DNA of 64,000 nt from LMUY01 sp964245075 (GTDB lineage: Bacteria > Pseudomonadota > Alphaproteobacteria > Acetobacterales > Acetobacteraceae). Under the pieces are notes generated by a model. That model did not search any database and had not been told where the DNA came from. It saw only the letters and a program-made list of their open reading frames with translations. Both the position numbers and the translations under genes were made by a program. Location: NCBI GenBank assembly GCA_964245075.1, contig CAXTLC010000001.1:62001-126000 (forward strand). The letters run 5' to 3'. Numbering within the stretch: position 1 is the stretch's first letter; each line of letters starts with the position of its first letter. Shown piece after piece: positions 1 to 8,557 of this stretch.

Positions 1-671
1 CGCCCGGTTTGCCGGTCGATCTCCTCGCGCGAGCCGTTCTCCATCAGCACGGCCGGGCCGTTGGCGCCTTCCACCAAGCGGCCCCGCTCGGCCAGGATGG
101 TCGCGCGGCTGTTCTTCTGCCGGTCATCCTGCACCAGGATGCCGCGCAGCGTGCCGTCCACGTCGCGGGACCGGACATACACCGTCATATCCTCGGAAAC
201 GGGAGTGAACACGCCTTCCTGCAACAGGAAGGCAGCGATGCGGTTGCGGATCTCGAACTGGTATTCCCGGAACGAGGCGTAGCTGCTCGGCACCACCCAG
301 ATGTTCAGCACGTAGCAGCAGACGACGGCCAGCGCCGCCAAGGCGAGCGCCGGCCTTGCCACGGCGAACGGGGACATGCCGGCGGACCGCATGACCGTCA
401 GTTCCCGGTCACCAGCCAGGCGCCCGTAGACGAACTGCACCACGACGAAGGTGGTGATCGGCAGGATCACCGCGACGAAGCTGGGAACGAGCAGTCCGGT
501 CAGCCCCAGGAACACCCAGAGCGACAGCCCGCGGTTGACCACCAGCTCCACGAAGCGGAGCGATTGCGTAAGCCAGATCAGCCCCACCAGGGCACTGGTG
601 GACGCGACCAGCGCAATGAGCAACTGACGAAAAACATACCGGTCCAGGCGGGTGACGGCGGGGCGCGACAT
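1..671 (-). CDS. lptF: LPS export permease LptF (3' end outside window)
   Basis: Inner-membrane permease of the LptB2FG transporter that extracts lipopolysaccharide for transport to the outer membrane. My reverse-strand translation begins MSRPAVTRLDRYVFRQ and shows the family layout: an N-terminal membrane helix, two further helices around a short cytoplasmic segment carrying ELTVMRSAGMSPF (the coupling helix region of the YjgP/YjgQ family), then the start of the periplasmic jellyroll domain with FTPVSEDMTVYVRSRD. About 223 residues are visible; a full protein is near 360-390, so the C-terminal part lies beyond base 1. Start ATG at 671. The call is family-level; LptG is the main alternative, but the extended RSRD-type periplasmic region and sequence style favour LptF. 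Confidence 0.88.
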   Translation of the reverse strand, partial: MSRPAVTRLDRYVFRQLLIALVASTSALVGLIWLTQSLRFVELVVNRGLSLWVFLGLTGLLVPSFVAVILPITTFVVVQFVYGRLAGDRELTVMRSAGMSPFAVARPALALAALAVVCCYVLNIWVVPSSYASFREYQFEIRNRIAAFLLQEGVFTPVSEDMTVYVRSRDVDGTLRGILVQDDRQKNSRATILAERGRLVEGANGPAVLMENGSREEIDRQTG

Positions 672-707
672 GGGATGGCGGGAGCACCGTGTTGTTGAGG
701 CAAGGCC

Positions 708-735
708 AGCATAGCGCCCGGCCGTCCCCGGTAAA
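708..735 (-). promoter_or_regulatory. Candidate sigma-70-type promoter for lptF
   Basis: On the minus strand a TTTACC box (complement of 730-735) and a TATGCT box (complement of 708-713) are separated by 16 bases and lie about 40 bases upstream of the lptF ATG. The boxes match the housekeeping consensus at four of six positions each. This is pattern matching only. Confidence 0.3.
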
Positions 736-784
736 ACCCGCGGCGCGTCGGCCGTAACATTTCTGTGTGCGACCGTGGCGGAGG

Positions 785-2341
785 CTACTCGACATGCACG
801 GCCCGGCCGGCGACCGGCCGGCGGCGCGGCAGGAAGAACGCCAGCAGGCAGGCCACCCCCATCAGGGCCGCGTTGCAGGACAGGGCGGTGGACAGCGCCC
901 GCTCGTAGTCCCGGCTCGTCGGGGCGGGGCCGAGCATGGCGAAGAACATGCCCATGATCACCGCCACGCCAAGCCCGAAGGAGACCTGCTGCACCATGGT
1001 GAACACGCCTGACGCCGCCCCGGCCTCCTGCGGCGGGATGCGGCTGCTGCCAACCACGGACGCAACCAGGGTGGGCAGCGCCAGGCCTTGGCCGCATCCG
1101 TAGTACACCAGCACCGGCCACAGCAGGGCGAGGCTTGGCGGCGCCCCTCCGGCCATCCGCAGGAGCAGCACCACAAGCAGCAGCCCGGTCCCCTGGAACG
1201 CGGTCCCCAGGCTGATCGTGCGCGGCCCGAGCCGCCGCGCCACCTGGGACGACAGCAGGGACGCGCCCATGAAGCCGATCCCGAACGCGACGAAGACCAG
1301 CCCGGTCGCGAACGGGCCGTAGCCGAACCCTTGCTGCAAGGTGACGGTGATGCCCATGAAGAAGGCGGCCAGCCCGGAGAAGAAAGCCAGCGCGATCAGG
1401 AGGCCGAGCGAGAACGCCGGGTCTCGGAACAGCCGCAGGTTGACCAGGGGTGACCGGCGCTGTGCCAGCAGCATCCACTCGTAGCCGACAAAGGCGGCGA
1501 GCGCCGGGACGGCAGCCAAGAGGCATGCCACCGTCCACCACGGCCAGCCGAGGCCCGGACCCTCCACCAGCGGATAAACCAGCAGGAACAGCGCGGACGT
1601 CGCCAACGCGATGCCGCCGGCGTCCAGCGTCGGCCGGCCTGCCGCGCGCGACTCCCGCAAGGTGCGGTGGGCGAACCACAGCGCCACGGCGCCGACCGGC
1701 ACGTTGACCAGGAAGATCGGCCGCCAGCCGAGCCCGGCGATGTTCGCCTGCACCAGCGCGCCGCCGATGAACTGCGCCACGATGGACGCCAGGCCGAGCG
1801 TGGTGCCGAAATAGCCGATGGCGCGCGGCCGCTCGGCGGCCGGGAAGGTGACGCGGATCATCGCCAGCACCTGCGGGTTCATCAGCGCCGCCGTCAGCCC
1901 CTGCAGGATGCGCGCGGCGATCAGCACCGCCGGGCTGGTCGCCAGGCCGCACAGGGCGGACGCGATGGTGAAGCCGACCATGCCGGCGATGAACATCCGC
2001 TTGCGCCCGTACAGGTCGCCCAGCCGGCCGCCGGTCACCAGCAGGACGGCGAATGCCAGGCCATACCCCGCCACCACGAGCTCCAGGTCCGATGGCTGCG
2101 CGCCCAGTTCGTCGTGCATGGCAGGCAGCGCGACGTTGACGACGAAGAAGTCGAAGGCGGGCAGGAACGTGCCGGTGAGCAGCACGGCCAGCGCCGTCCA
2201 GCGTTTCGGATCGGGAACCTCCTCGGCCTCCCCTCCGGACGAGAAGCCTTCTTCTTCCGGCAAAGGTTTGGGCGAGGGGTCCGCCTGCCCCTCTCCCAAA
2301 GGGGAAGGGAGGTTTTTCGGACGCCAGAACAGGGCGTTCAA
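785..2341 (-). CDS. MFS drug exporter, DHA2 (EmrB/QacA) family
   Basis: Proton-driven multidrug efflux permease of the 14-helix DHA2 type. The sequence shows the DHA2 opening FLPAFDFFVVNVALPAMHDE, the loop motif GGRLGDLYGRKRMF and repeated hydrophobic helices to the C-terminus. The start is awkward: no ATG exists in frame. The TTG at 2341 overlaps the TGA of the upstream oxidase (TTGA), which would give 518 aa and place a translated dispersed repeat (see 2256-2316) before the first helix; later TTG codons are alternatives. It is the second gene of a two-gene unit with the FAD oxidase. Substrate is unknown; export of the oxidase's substrate or product would be inference. Confidence 0.85.
   Translation of the reverse strand: MNALFWRPKNLPSPLGEGQADPSPKPLPEEEGFSSGGEAEEVPDPKRWTALAVLLTGTFLPAFDFFVVNVALPAMHDELGAQPSDLELVVAGYGLAFAVLLVTGGRLGDLYGRKRMFIAGMVGFTIASALCGLATSPAVLIAARILQGLTAALMNPQVLAMIRVTFPAAERPRAIGYFGTTLGLASIVAQFIGGALVQANIAGLGWRPIFLVNVPVGAVALWFAHRTLRESRAAGRPTLDAGGIALATSALFLLVYPLVEGPGLGWPWWTVACLLAAVPALAAFVGYEWMLLAQRRSPLVNLRLFRDPAFSLGLLIALAFFSGLAAFFMGITVTLQQGFGYGPFATGLVFVAFGIGFMGASLLSSQVARRLGPRTISLGTAFQGTGLLLVVLLLRMAGGAPPSLALLWPVLVYYGCGQGLALPTLVASVVGSSRIPPQEAGAASGVFTMVQQVSFGLGVAVIMGMFFAMLGPAPTSRDYERALSTALSCNAALMGVACLLAFFLPRRRPVAGRAVHVE
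2256..2316. repeat. Dispersed G+C-rich stem-loop repeat, copy 1
   Basis: Contains CCCCTCTCCCAAAGGGG-type inverted arms and related GGGCGAGGGG blocks. Similar but not identical blocks occur at 35650-35705 and 61400-61432. Here the element lies inside the predicted N-terminal coding part of the MFS gene rather than between genes. Confidence 0.5.
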
Positions 2342-3759
2342 GGCAGCACTTTCCCCGGGTTCATTAGCCCTGCCGGGTCCAGCGCGGCCTTGATGCGGCG
2401 CATCGCCTCCAGTTCCGGCCCGCCGCGCCAGCCCGGCATCATGTAGGGCTTGAGCTGCCCCACCCCGTGCTCGGCGGAGAACGAGCCGTCCAGCTCGCGC
2501 ACCACGGCGCCCACCGCGTCCATGATCTCGTGGTCGCGCCGGAGGAACGCCGCGCCGTCCGCACCGGCGGGCTGGGCGAAGTTGAAGTGGATGTTGCCGT
2601 CGCCGATGTGCCCGAACGCGACGCAGCGCACGCCCGGGATCAGCGCGGCCACCGCTTCCTCCCCCCGGCGCAGCAGCTCCGGCACGCGTGAAACGGGGAC
2701 CGACACGTCGTTCTTGACGGACGCGCCTTCCCGTTTCTGCGCTTCCGCGTGCTCTTCCCGGAGCTTCCAAAGGGCGCCGCGCTGCGCCTCGCTTTCCGCG
2801 ATCGCGGCGTCCAACACGATCTCGTCGGTCATGGCGGCTTCCAGCACCGTTTCGAAGCCGGCGCGCAGATCGCTGCCAGACCTCGGCGTCGCCAGGTCCA
2901 CCAGGGCGTAATGCGCCGCCGGCGCGATCGGCAGGACGGCGCCGGGGATGTGCTTCGTGACCAGCGCCATGCCCGCGCCGCCCATGTACTCGAAGGCTTG
3001 CAGGGAGGCCGGATCGTGCCGCTGGAACCGGGCGAACAGTTGCAGCACCGCTTCCAGGGAGGGCAGGGCGCACAACGCCACTTCCCGCTGCACCGCGGCG
3101 GGCGCCAGCTTGAGCACGGCGGCGGTGATGATGCCGAGCGTGCCCTCCGCCCCCACCAGCAGTTGGCGCAGGCAATAGCCGGTGTTGTCCTTGCGCAGCC
3201 GGCGCAGGCCGTTCCACACCGTGCCGTCCGGCAGCACCGCTTCCAGCCCCAGCACGAGGTCCCGCGCGTTGCCGTAGCGCACCGTCGTGTTGCCGCCGGC
3301 GTTGGTGGACAGCACGCCGCCGATCTGCGCCGTGCCCTCGGCCGAGATCGACAGCGGCAGGAGGCAGCCCTGCGCCGCCGCCGCGTCCTGCGCGGCTTTC
3401 AGCGTGACGCCTGCCTCCACCGTGAGCGTGAGGTCCACCGGGTCCATGGCGCGGACCCGGTTCATGCGGGACAGGCTGACCACGACCTGTCCTGGCCCGC
3501 TCGGCACCCCGCCGCCCACCATGGACGTGTTGCCGCCCTGCGGCACGACGGCGACCCCGGCGGCGATGCAGGCACGGACCGCCTGCGCCAGCTCCTCCGT
3601 GCCACCGGGGCGGACCACCGCCGTGGGCGGGTTGTCGTATAGCCGGCGCCAGTCCTGCCCGGCGGCCTCCACGTCCGACGTGTCGGTCAGCAGCCCGCGG
3701 TCGCCCAGCAAACGGTGAAGCGTGTCCAGCAGGTCAGGCGGCATTGGGACATCAGGCAT
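2338..3759 (-). CDS. FAD-binding oxidase, D-lactate/glycolate dehydrogenase (GlcD/Dld2) type
   Basis: Flavoprotein oxidising a 2-hydroxy acid such as D-lactate, D-2-hydroxyglutarate or glycolate. It has an N-terminal PCMH-type FAD-binding domain (about residues 40-220, with VVPQGGNTSMVGGGVPSG and the LSTNAGGNTTVRYGN motif) and a C-terminal FAD-oxidase domain with the family motif GHIGDGNIHFN and the closing EHGVGQLK. The start at 3759 has a GGGAGGA Shine-Dalgarno eight bases upstream; the longer open frame to 3822 lacks one. It is about 473 aa, the normal size. It overlaps the downstream MFS gene. Exact substrate cannot be read from sequence. Confidence 0.85.
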   Translation of the reverse strand: MPDVPMPPDLLDTLHRLLGDRGLLTDTSDVEAAGQDWRRLYDNPPTAVVRPGGTEELAQAVRACIAAGVAVVPQGGNTSMVGGGVPSGPGQVVVSLSRMNRVRAMDPVDLTLTVEAGVTLKAAQDAAAAQGCLLPLSISAEGTAQIGGVLSTNAGGNTTVRYGNARDLVLGLEAVLPDGTVWNGLRRLRKDNTGYCLRQLLVGAEGTLGIITAAVLKLAPAAVQREVALCALPSLEAVLQLFARFQRHDPASLQAFEYMGGAGMALVTKHIPGAVLPIAPAAHYALVDLATPRSGSDLRAGFETVLEAAMTDEIVLDAAIAESEAQRGALWKLREEHAEAQKREGASVKNDVSVPVSRVPELLRRGEEAVAALIPGVRCVAFGHIGDGNIHFNFAQPAGADGAAFLRRDHEIMDAVGAVVRELDGSFSAEHGVGQLKPYMMPGWRGGPELEAMRRIKAALDPAGLMNPGKVLP

Positions 3760-3849
3760 GGCGAGAGTCCTCCCGAGCACGGTTGAGGTGGAGCGGTTCG
3801 CGGCACAAGGCAATCGTGCCATTCAGTACAACAGATATGCGCGAGGGGC

Positions 3850-3893
3850 TTGAACGTTGTTCAGAAACTCGCTACACCTTGAACAACGTTCAA
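3850..3893. promoter_or_regulatory. Twin palindromic operator (TTGAAC-N3-GTTCAA)
   Basis: Two 15-bp sites, TTGAACGTTGTTCAG (3850-3864) and TTGAACAACGTTCAA (3879-3893), each consist of TGAAC/GTTCA half-sites around a 3-bp centre, with centres 29 bp apart. The two sites are also reverse complements of each other over 14 bp, so the region could fold as a hairpin. They lie between the divergent oxidase and acyltransferase genes, 17 bp before the chosen acyltransferase start. Size and symmetry suit a TetR-type repressor; the TetR gene at 7955-8557 is a candidate, by inference only. Confidence 0.6.
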
Positions 3894-3910
3894 ACATGGG
3901 AAGACCGCTT

Positions 3911-6900
3911 ATGCCGCTCCTCCGTTCCCCCCGCCTGTGGCCGTTGCTCGTCACCCAAGCCCTGGGTGCGGTCAACGACAACATGTTCAAGACCGCGATG
4001 ACGGTCCTGCTGCTGACGGAAGCCGCGTCCGCCGGCCCGGCCCTGGTGATCGCCGCGGGCGGGGTGTTCATCGCGCCCTACATCCTGCTGTCCGCCATCG
4101 CCGGGCAGATCGCAGACCGGTTCGACAAGGCGCGGGTGATCCGCGCCGTCAAGCTGGCGGAGGTGGCCCTGATGCTGGCCGCCGGGGCTTCGCTCTGGTG
4201 GCACAGCCCGGCGCTCCAGTTCGCGGTGCTGTTCGGCCTTGGCGTGCAGGCAACGTTCTTCTCGCCGCTGAAATACGGCATCCTGCCCGATCACCTGGGC
4301 GAGGATGAGCTGGTCGCCGGCAACGGCCTGGTGGAGGCAGGAACGTTCCTCGGCATCCTGGCCGGCATCATCGCCGGGGGGGCGCTGATCGGGCTGCCAT
4401 CCGGCCCGCAGATCGTTGCGGCCGCCGGCTTGGTTGTCGCAGCCGGCGGCGTGGCGAGCGCGTTCCGCGTGCTGCCGGCCCCGTCAAGCGCGCCGAACCT
4501 CCGCATCGGCTGGAACCTGGCCAGGGAGACGACATCGCTGCTGCGCACGGCCCGGGCCAACCGGGCGGTCTGGCTGTCGCTGCTCGGGTTGAGCTGGTTC
4601 TGGGTCGTGGGCGCCACCGTGGTGGCCGAGTTGCAGATCGCCGTGAAGGACGTGCTCGGCGGCGATGCCGACGTGCGGACGCTGCTGCTGGCGTTCTTCT
4701 CGGTCGGCGTCGGGCTCGGCTCCGCGCTGTGTTCCCGCTTGCTGAAGGGCGAGGTGACCGCCCGGCCGGTGCCGTTCGCGGCGCTCGGGCTGGCGCTGTT
4801 CTGCGGCGATTTCAGCCTGGCCATTGGCCACGCGCACGGGCTGGGCACGATCGGCGCCGTGCTGGGCAGCCTGGCCGGCTGGCGCATGCTGGCAGACCTG
4901 CTGCTGCTCGCGGCCTGTGGCGGCGTTTATTCCGTGCCGCTGTACGCGGTGCTGCAGGACCGCTCCGTTCCGGCCGAACGCGCCCGCATGGTGGCGGCCA
5001 ACAACGTGGTCAACGCACTGGCCATCGTCGCCGGGTCAGCCGCCGTGGCCGTTCTGGCGCTGGCCGGGGTGGGACCGGCCGGGGTGCTGGGCCTGTTCGC
5101 GCTGGCTGGCCTGCTGGTCGCGTGCTGGATCGTGCGCCTGCTGCCGCAGGACACGGTGCGGTCGGTGTTCCGCTGGTACTTCGAGACGTTCCACGGCGTG
5201 GACGTTTCCGGGCTGGAGCATGTGCGGGAAGCCGGCGACCGGGCCGTGGTGGTGGTGAACCACCAATCCTTCCTGGACGGCTGCTTCGTCGCCGCCTTCC
5301 TGCCTGGCGTCCCGGTGTTCGCCGTCAACATCCACACGGCCCGGCGCTGGTGGGCGCGCCCGTTCCTGGCGGCGGTGCGCAGCATCCCGGTGGACCCGGC
5401 CAACCCGTTCAGCACCCGCACCATGGTGGCCGCCGTGCGGGAGGGAGCCATGCTGGTCGTGTTCCCCGAGGGCCGCATCACCACCACCGGCGCGCTGATG
5501 AAGGTGTACGAGGGCGCCGGCACCGTCGCCGACAAGGCCGGCGCCGCCCTGCTGCCGGTGCATATCGACGGGGCGCAGTTCAGCCCGTTCTCCCGCCTTG
5601 CCGGCCGCATGCCGCGCCGGCTGTTCCCCCGCCTGTCCTTGGCCGTGCTGCCGCCGGTGAGGCTGGCGCCCGACCCGACCCTGAGCGGCCGCGCGCGGCG
5701 GCGTGCGGTGGGCGCCGTGCTGCAATCCCTGATGGAGGAGGCGGCGTTCCGCACCGCCCCGCTCGGGCGCACGCTGTTCACCGCCCTGCTGGACGCCCGC
5801 GACCGCTACGGCGCCGGGACGCCAGTGCTGGAAGACATCGCCCGGCAGCCGATGAGCTACGGCCGGCTGGTGCTCGGCGCCGCCGTGCTGGGCCGGCGGC
5901 TGGACATGCTGGCGCCGGGGGAGGCGCCGGTGGGCCTGATGCTGCCGAACGCCAACGCCGCGGTGGCGGCGTTCATGGCGCTGCAATCGCGGGGCCGGGT
6001 GCCGGCGATGCTGAACTACTCGGCCGGGGCGGAGGGCATGCTGGCCGCCTGCGCCGCGGCCTCGGTCGGCACCGTCGTGTCTTCCCGCGCCTTCGTGGAA
6101 CGCGCCAAGCTCGGCCCGGCGGTGGCGCGGATGGAGGGCGCCGTCCGCTTCGTCTGGCTGGAGGAGGTGCGGGACGACATCGGCCGCGGCGCCAAGCTGC
6201 GCGGCTGGTGGGATGCCAAGCAGGCCCGGCGCTTGCCCGGCGCCCGCGTGCCCGCCAGCCACCCGGCCGTCATACTGTTCACCTCCGGCTCGGAGGGCGC
6301 GCCGAAGGGGGTGCTGCTCAGCCACCGCAACATCGTCGCCAACATCGCGCAGATCGCGGCCGTGGTGGACTTCAACGCCTCGGACCGGGTGTTCAACGCC
6401 ATGCCGATGTTCCACTCCTTCGGCCTGACCGGGGCGACCCTGCTGCCGCTGCTGTCCGGGGTGCGCACGTTCTTCTACCCGTCCCCGCTGCATTACCGCG
6501 TCGTGCCGGAGCTGATCTACGACACCAACGCCACCATCGCCTTCGGCACCGACACCTTCCTGACCGGTTGGGCCAGGTTCGCCCACCCGTATGATTTCTA
6601 CGCGATGCGCTACATCTTCTCCGGCGCCGAGAAGGTGCGCGAGGAAACCCGCCGCCTTTACGCCGAGCGCTTCGGCGTCCGGGTGCTGGAAGGCTATGGC
6701 GCGACCGAGACCTCTCCCGTGCTGGCGCTGAACACCCCCATGCACAGCCGCCCCGGCTCGGCCGGCCGCCTGCTGCCCGGCATGTCATACCGCCTGCGCC
6801 CGGTGGAGGGCATCGCGGAAGGCGGCCGGCTGGAGGTCACCGGGCCGAACGTCATGCTCGGCTACCTCCGCGCGAGCGCGCCGGGCGCCGTCGAAGCGCC

Positions 6901-7294
6901 GGAAGGCGGCTGGTACGACACGGGGGACATCTGCTCCGTGGACGCGGCCGGGTTCGTCACCATCCAGGCGCGGGCCAAGCGGTTCGCCAAGATCGCCGGC
7001 GAGATGGTGTCCATGCCCGCCGCCGAGGCGCTGGCGCACGAGCTCTGGCCCGGCGCCACCCACGCCGTGGTTTCGGTCCCGGACGCCCGCAAGGGGGAAG
7101 CGCTGGTGCTGCTCACGACCGAACCGGCCGCCACGGCCGCCGCGCTGCTGGCCCACGCGCGCGGCAAGGGGGCGGCGGAGATCGCGGTGCCCCGCGCCGT
7201 GCGCACGGTGGACTCGCTCCCGCTGCTCGGGACTGGCAAGGTGGACTACGTCGCAGCCACCCGCCTGGCCGGGCCGCAGAAGCAAGCTGCCTGA
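3911..7294 (+). CDS. Fused MFS / PlsC acyltransferase / acyl-ACP synthetase (Aas-type)
   Basis: A three-part enzyme of lysophospholipid remodelling. An LplT-like 12-helix MFS flippase (about residues 1-400, beginning LLVTQALGAVNDNMFKTA) is followed by a PlsC 1-acylglycerol-phosphate acyltransferase domain (NHQSFLD box near residue 450 and FPEGRITTTG). An AMP-forming acyl-acyl-carrier-protein synthetase domain follows (about 640-1120, P-loop LFTSGSEGAPKGVLLSHRN, then EGYGATETSPV and WYDTGDI). In E. coli LplT and Aas are separate; this fusion is known in many proteobacteria. Start: the open frame reaches 3857 (TTG), but that lies inside the palindromes; ATG 3911 has GGGAAG upstream and fits the family N-terminus; ATG 3896 is the alternative. 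Expression is probably controlled by the twin operator just upstream. Confidence 0.9.
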   Translation: MPLLRSPRLWPLLVTQALGAVNDNMFKTAMTVLLLTEAASAGPALVIAAGGVFIAPYILLSAIAGQIADRFDKARVIRAVKLAEVALMLAAGASLWWHSPALQFAVLFGLGVQATFFSPLKYGILPDHLGEDELVAGNGLVEAGTFLGILAGIIAGGALIGLPSGPQIVAAAGLVVAAGGVASAFRVLPAPSSAPNLRIGWNLARETTSLLRTARANRAVWLSLLGLSWFWVVGATVVAELQIAVKDVLGGDADVRTLLLAFFSVGVGLGSALCSRLLKGEVTARPVPFAALGLALFCGDFSLAIGHAHGLGTIGAVLGSLAGWRMLADLLLLAACGGVYSVPLYAVLQDRSVPAERARMVAANNVVNALAIVAGSAAVAVLALAGVGPAGVLGLFALAGLLVACWIVRLLPQDTVRSVFRWYFETFHGVDVSGLEHVREAGDRAVVVVNHQSFLDGCFVAAFLPGVPVFAVNIHTARRWWARPFLAAVRSIPVDPANPFSTRTMVAAVREGAMLVVFPEGRITTTGALMKVYEGAGTVADKAGAALLPVHIDGAQFSPFSRLAGRMPRRLFPRLSLAVLPPVRLAPDPTLSGRARRRAVGAVLQSLMEEAAFRTAPLGRTLFTALLDARDRYGAGTPVLEDIARQPMSYGRLVLGAAVLGRRLDMLAPGEAPVGLMLPNANAAVAAFMALQSRGRVPAMLNYSAGAEGMLAACAAASVGTVVSSRAFVERAKLGPAVARMEGAVRFVWLEEVRDDIGRGAKLRGWWDAKQARRLPGARVPASHPAVILFTSGSEGAPKGVLLSHRNIVANIAQIAAVVDFNASDRVFNAMPMFHSFGLTGATLLPLLSGVRTFFYPSPLHYRVVPELIYDTNATIAFGTDTFLTGWARFAHPYDFYAMRYIFSGAEKVREETRRLYAERFGVRVLEGYGATETSPVLALNTPMHSRPGSAGRLLPGMSYRLRPVEGIAEGGRLEVTGPNVMLGYLRASAPGAVEAPEGGWYDTGDICSVDAAGFVTIQARAKRFAKIAGEMVSMPAAEALAHELWPGATHAVVSVPDARKGEALVLLTTEPAATAAALLAHARGKGAAEIAVPRAVRTVDSLPLLGTGKVDYVAATRLAGPQKQAA

Positions 7295-7305
7295 GGAGGA
7301 ATGCC

Positions 7306-7953
7306 ATGACCGAACGGCCGATCACCTTGTTCCATGCCCCGCAAAGCCGGTCCAGCAGGGTGCTGGCCTTGCTGGAGGAACTGGGGGCCGAGCACGCGCT
7401 CCAGGTGCTGGACCACGGCAAGGGCGAGCAGCTCGCGCCCGCGTTCCGCGCGGTCAACCCGCTGGGCAAGGTGCCGGCATTGCAGGACGGCTCGGCCGTG
7501 GTGACGGAAACGGTGGCGATCTTCCTGCACTTGGCCGACCTGTTCCCGGCCGCCGGCCTGGCGCCTGCGGCGAGCGACCAACTGCGCGGGCCGTACCTGC
7601 GCTGGATGGTGTTCTACGCCGCCGCATTCGAGCCGGCGCTGGTGGACAAGCATCGCGGGCACGAGCCGGGAACGCGGGGGTTGAGCCCGTACGGCAGCTA
7701 CGACGAGGTGATCGACACCCTGTCCGCCGGCCTCACCCCCGGCCCGTGGCTGCTGGGCAGCACGATCTCGGCGGCCGACATCCTGTGGGGCACGGCGCTC
7801 GGCTGGGCGATGCAGTTCAAGCTGGTCTCATCGCGGCCGGAGTTCGTGGACTACGCCCGCCGGATCGGCGAGCGGCCGGGGGTGGTGCGGGCGCGGGAAC
7901 GGGACGCGGCCCTTGCACAGGCGCAGGCCCAGGCCCGGACCCAGGCGGCGTAG
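7306..7953 (+). CDS. Glutathione S-transferase family protein
   Basis: A 215-residue GST-fold protein. The N-terminal thioredoxin-like half has SRSSRVLALLEELG, with the likely catalytic serine in the usual place, and VNPLGKVPALQDG, the cis-proline glutathione-binding loop; residues about 90-205 form the all-helical domain. A strong GAGGAGGA site lies just before the ATG. It begins 11 bases after the acyltransferase gene and probably shares its transcript. Stop codons of this gene and the convergent TetR gene are almost adjacent. Substrate unknown. Confidence 0.87.
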   Translation: MTERPITLFHAPQSRSSRVLALLEELGAEHALQVLDHGKGEQLAPAFRAVNPLGKVPALQDGSAVVTETVAIFLHLADLFPAAGLAPAASDQLRGPYLRWMVFYAAAFEPALVDKHRGHEPGTRGLSPYGSYDEVIDTLSAGLTPGPWLLGSTISAADILWGTALGWAMQFKLVSSRPEFVDYARRIGERPGVVRARERDAALAQAQAQARTQAA

Positions 7954-7954
7954 A

Positions 7955-8557
7955 TCACCCGGCTCCCAGCCCGCGTGTGAGCGCCTGCACGAGCGCCAGC
8001 AACTGCGCCCGGAGCAGGGGCAGCGGCATCCTCGCCACCTTCTCGTCCAGCCCGAGCGCCACCACGCCGTGCACCGCGGAGAACAGCGTGCGCGCGATCA
8101 GCCGGCATTCGGCCGGCGGCAAGTCTGGGCGCAACCCGGCCAGCGGCGCCTCGATGTGGGAGAAGGCGCGGTCCTGCTGTGCCACGTAGCTGTCGGGAAC
8201 GGGGCGGCTGCTCGCCATCCGGTGGCTGAACAGCGCCGCCCAGCGCCCCCGGTTCGACGTCGCGTAGTCCAGGTAGGCCAGCGCCATGTGGGCCAACCGC
8301 GCGGCTGGCTCGCCCGCGTCGATCGCCATGGCCGCGTCGATCTCCGCGAGGGTCCGGGCGTTCACCGCCAGGATGAGCGTGTCCAGGTCCGCGTACACGT
8401 TGTAGATCGCGCCGACCGAGCACCCGACCGACTCCGCCAACGAACGGGCGCGCAGCTCTGCCAGGCCGTGCCCGCTGATGACCTGCTCGGCCGCCAGCAG
8501 CAGTTGCTCGCGCAGGTCGTTCCGCCGCGCCGCCGCGCCGGCCTGGGCCGGGCTCAG
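7955..8557 (-). CDS. TetR-family transcriptional regulator, apparent CTG start
   Basis: A repressor of the TetR family, about 200 aa. The N-terminal helix-turn-helix reads LRARSLAESVGCSVGAIYNV, followed by a C-terminal ligand domain. No ATG, GTG or TTG occurs in frame between the upstream stop near 8631 and the TTG at 8440, and 8440 would remove the first half of the DNA-binding domain. A CTG at 8557 lies seven bases after GGAGG and overlaps the ABC gene's TGA (CTGA), so I place the start there. It is the last gene of an SDR-ABC exporter-TetR operon, which it probably autoregulates. Alternatives are a sequencing error in the start region or a truncated protein. Confidence 0.75.
   Translation of the reverse strand: MSPAQAGAAARRNDLREQLLLAAEQVISGHGLAELRARSLAESVGCSVGAIYNVYADLDTLILAVNARTLAEIDAAMAIDAGEPAARLAHMALAYLDYATSNRGRWAALFSHRMASSRPVPDSYVAQQDRAFSHIEAPLAGLRPDLPPAECRLIARTLFSAVHGVVALGLDEKVARMPLPLLRAQLLALVQALTRGLGAG

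Noticed and set aside
9..698. Long plus-strand frame opposite lptF
   Set aside because: His/Arg/Gln-rich composition and exact antisense to a clear LptF translation; a G+C-bias shadow.
2342..3217. Upstream extension of the MFS frame to 810 residues
   Set aside because: The added part is antisense-style Arg/Gly/Ala-rich sequence within the FAD oxidase gene.
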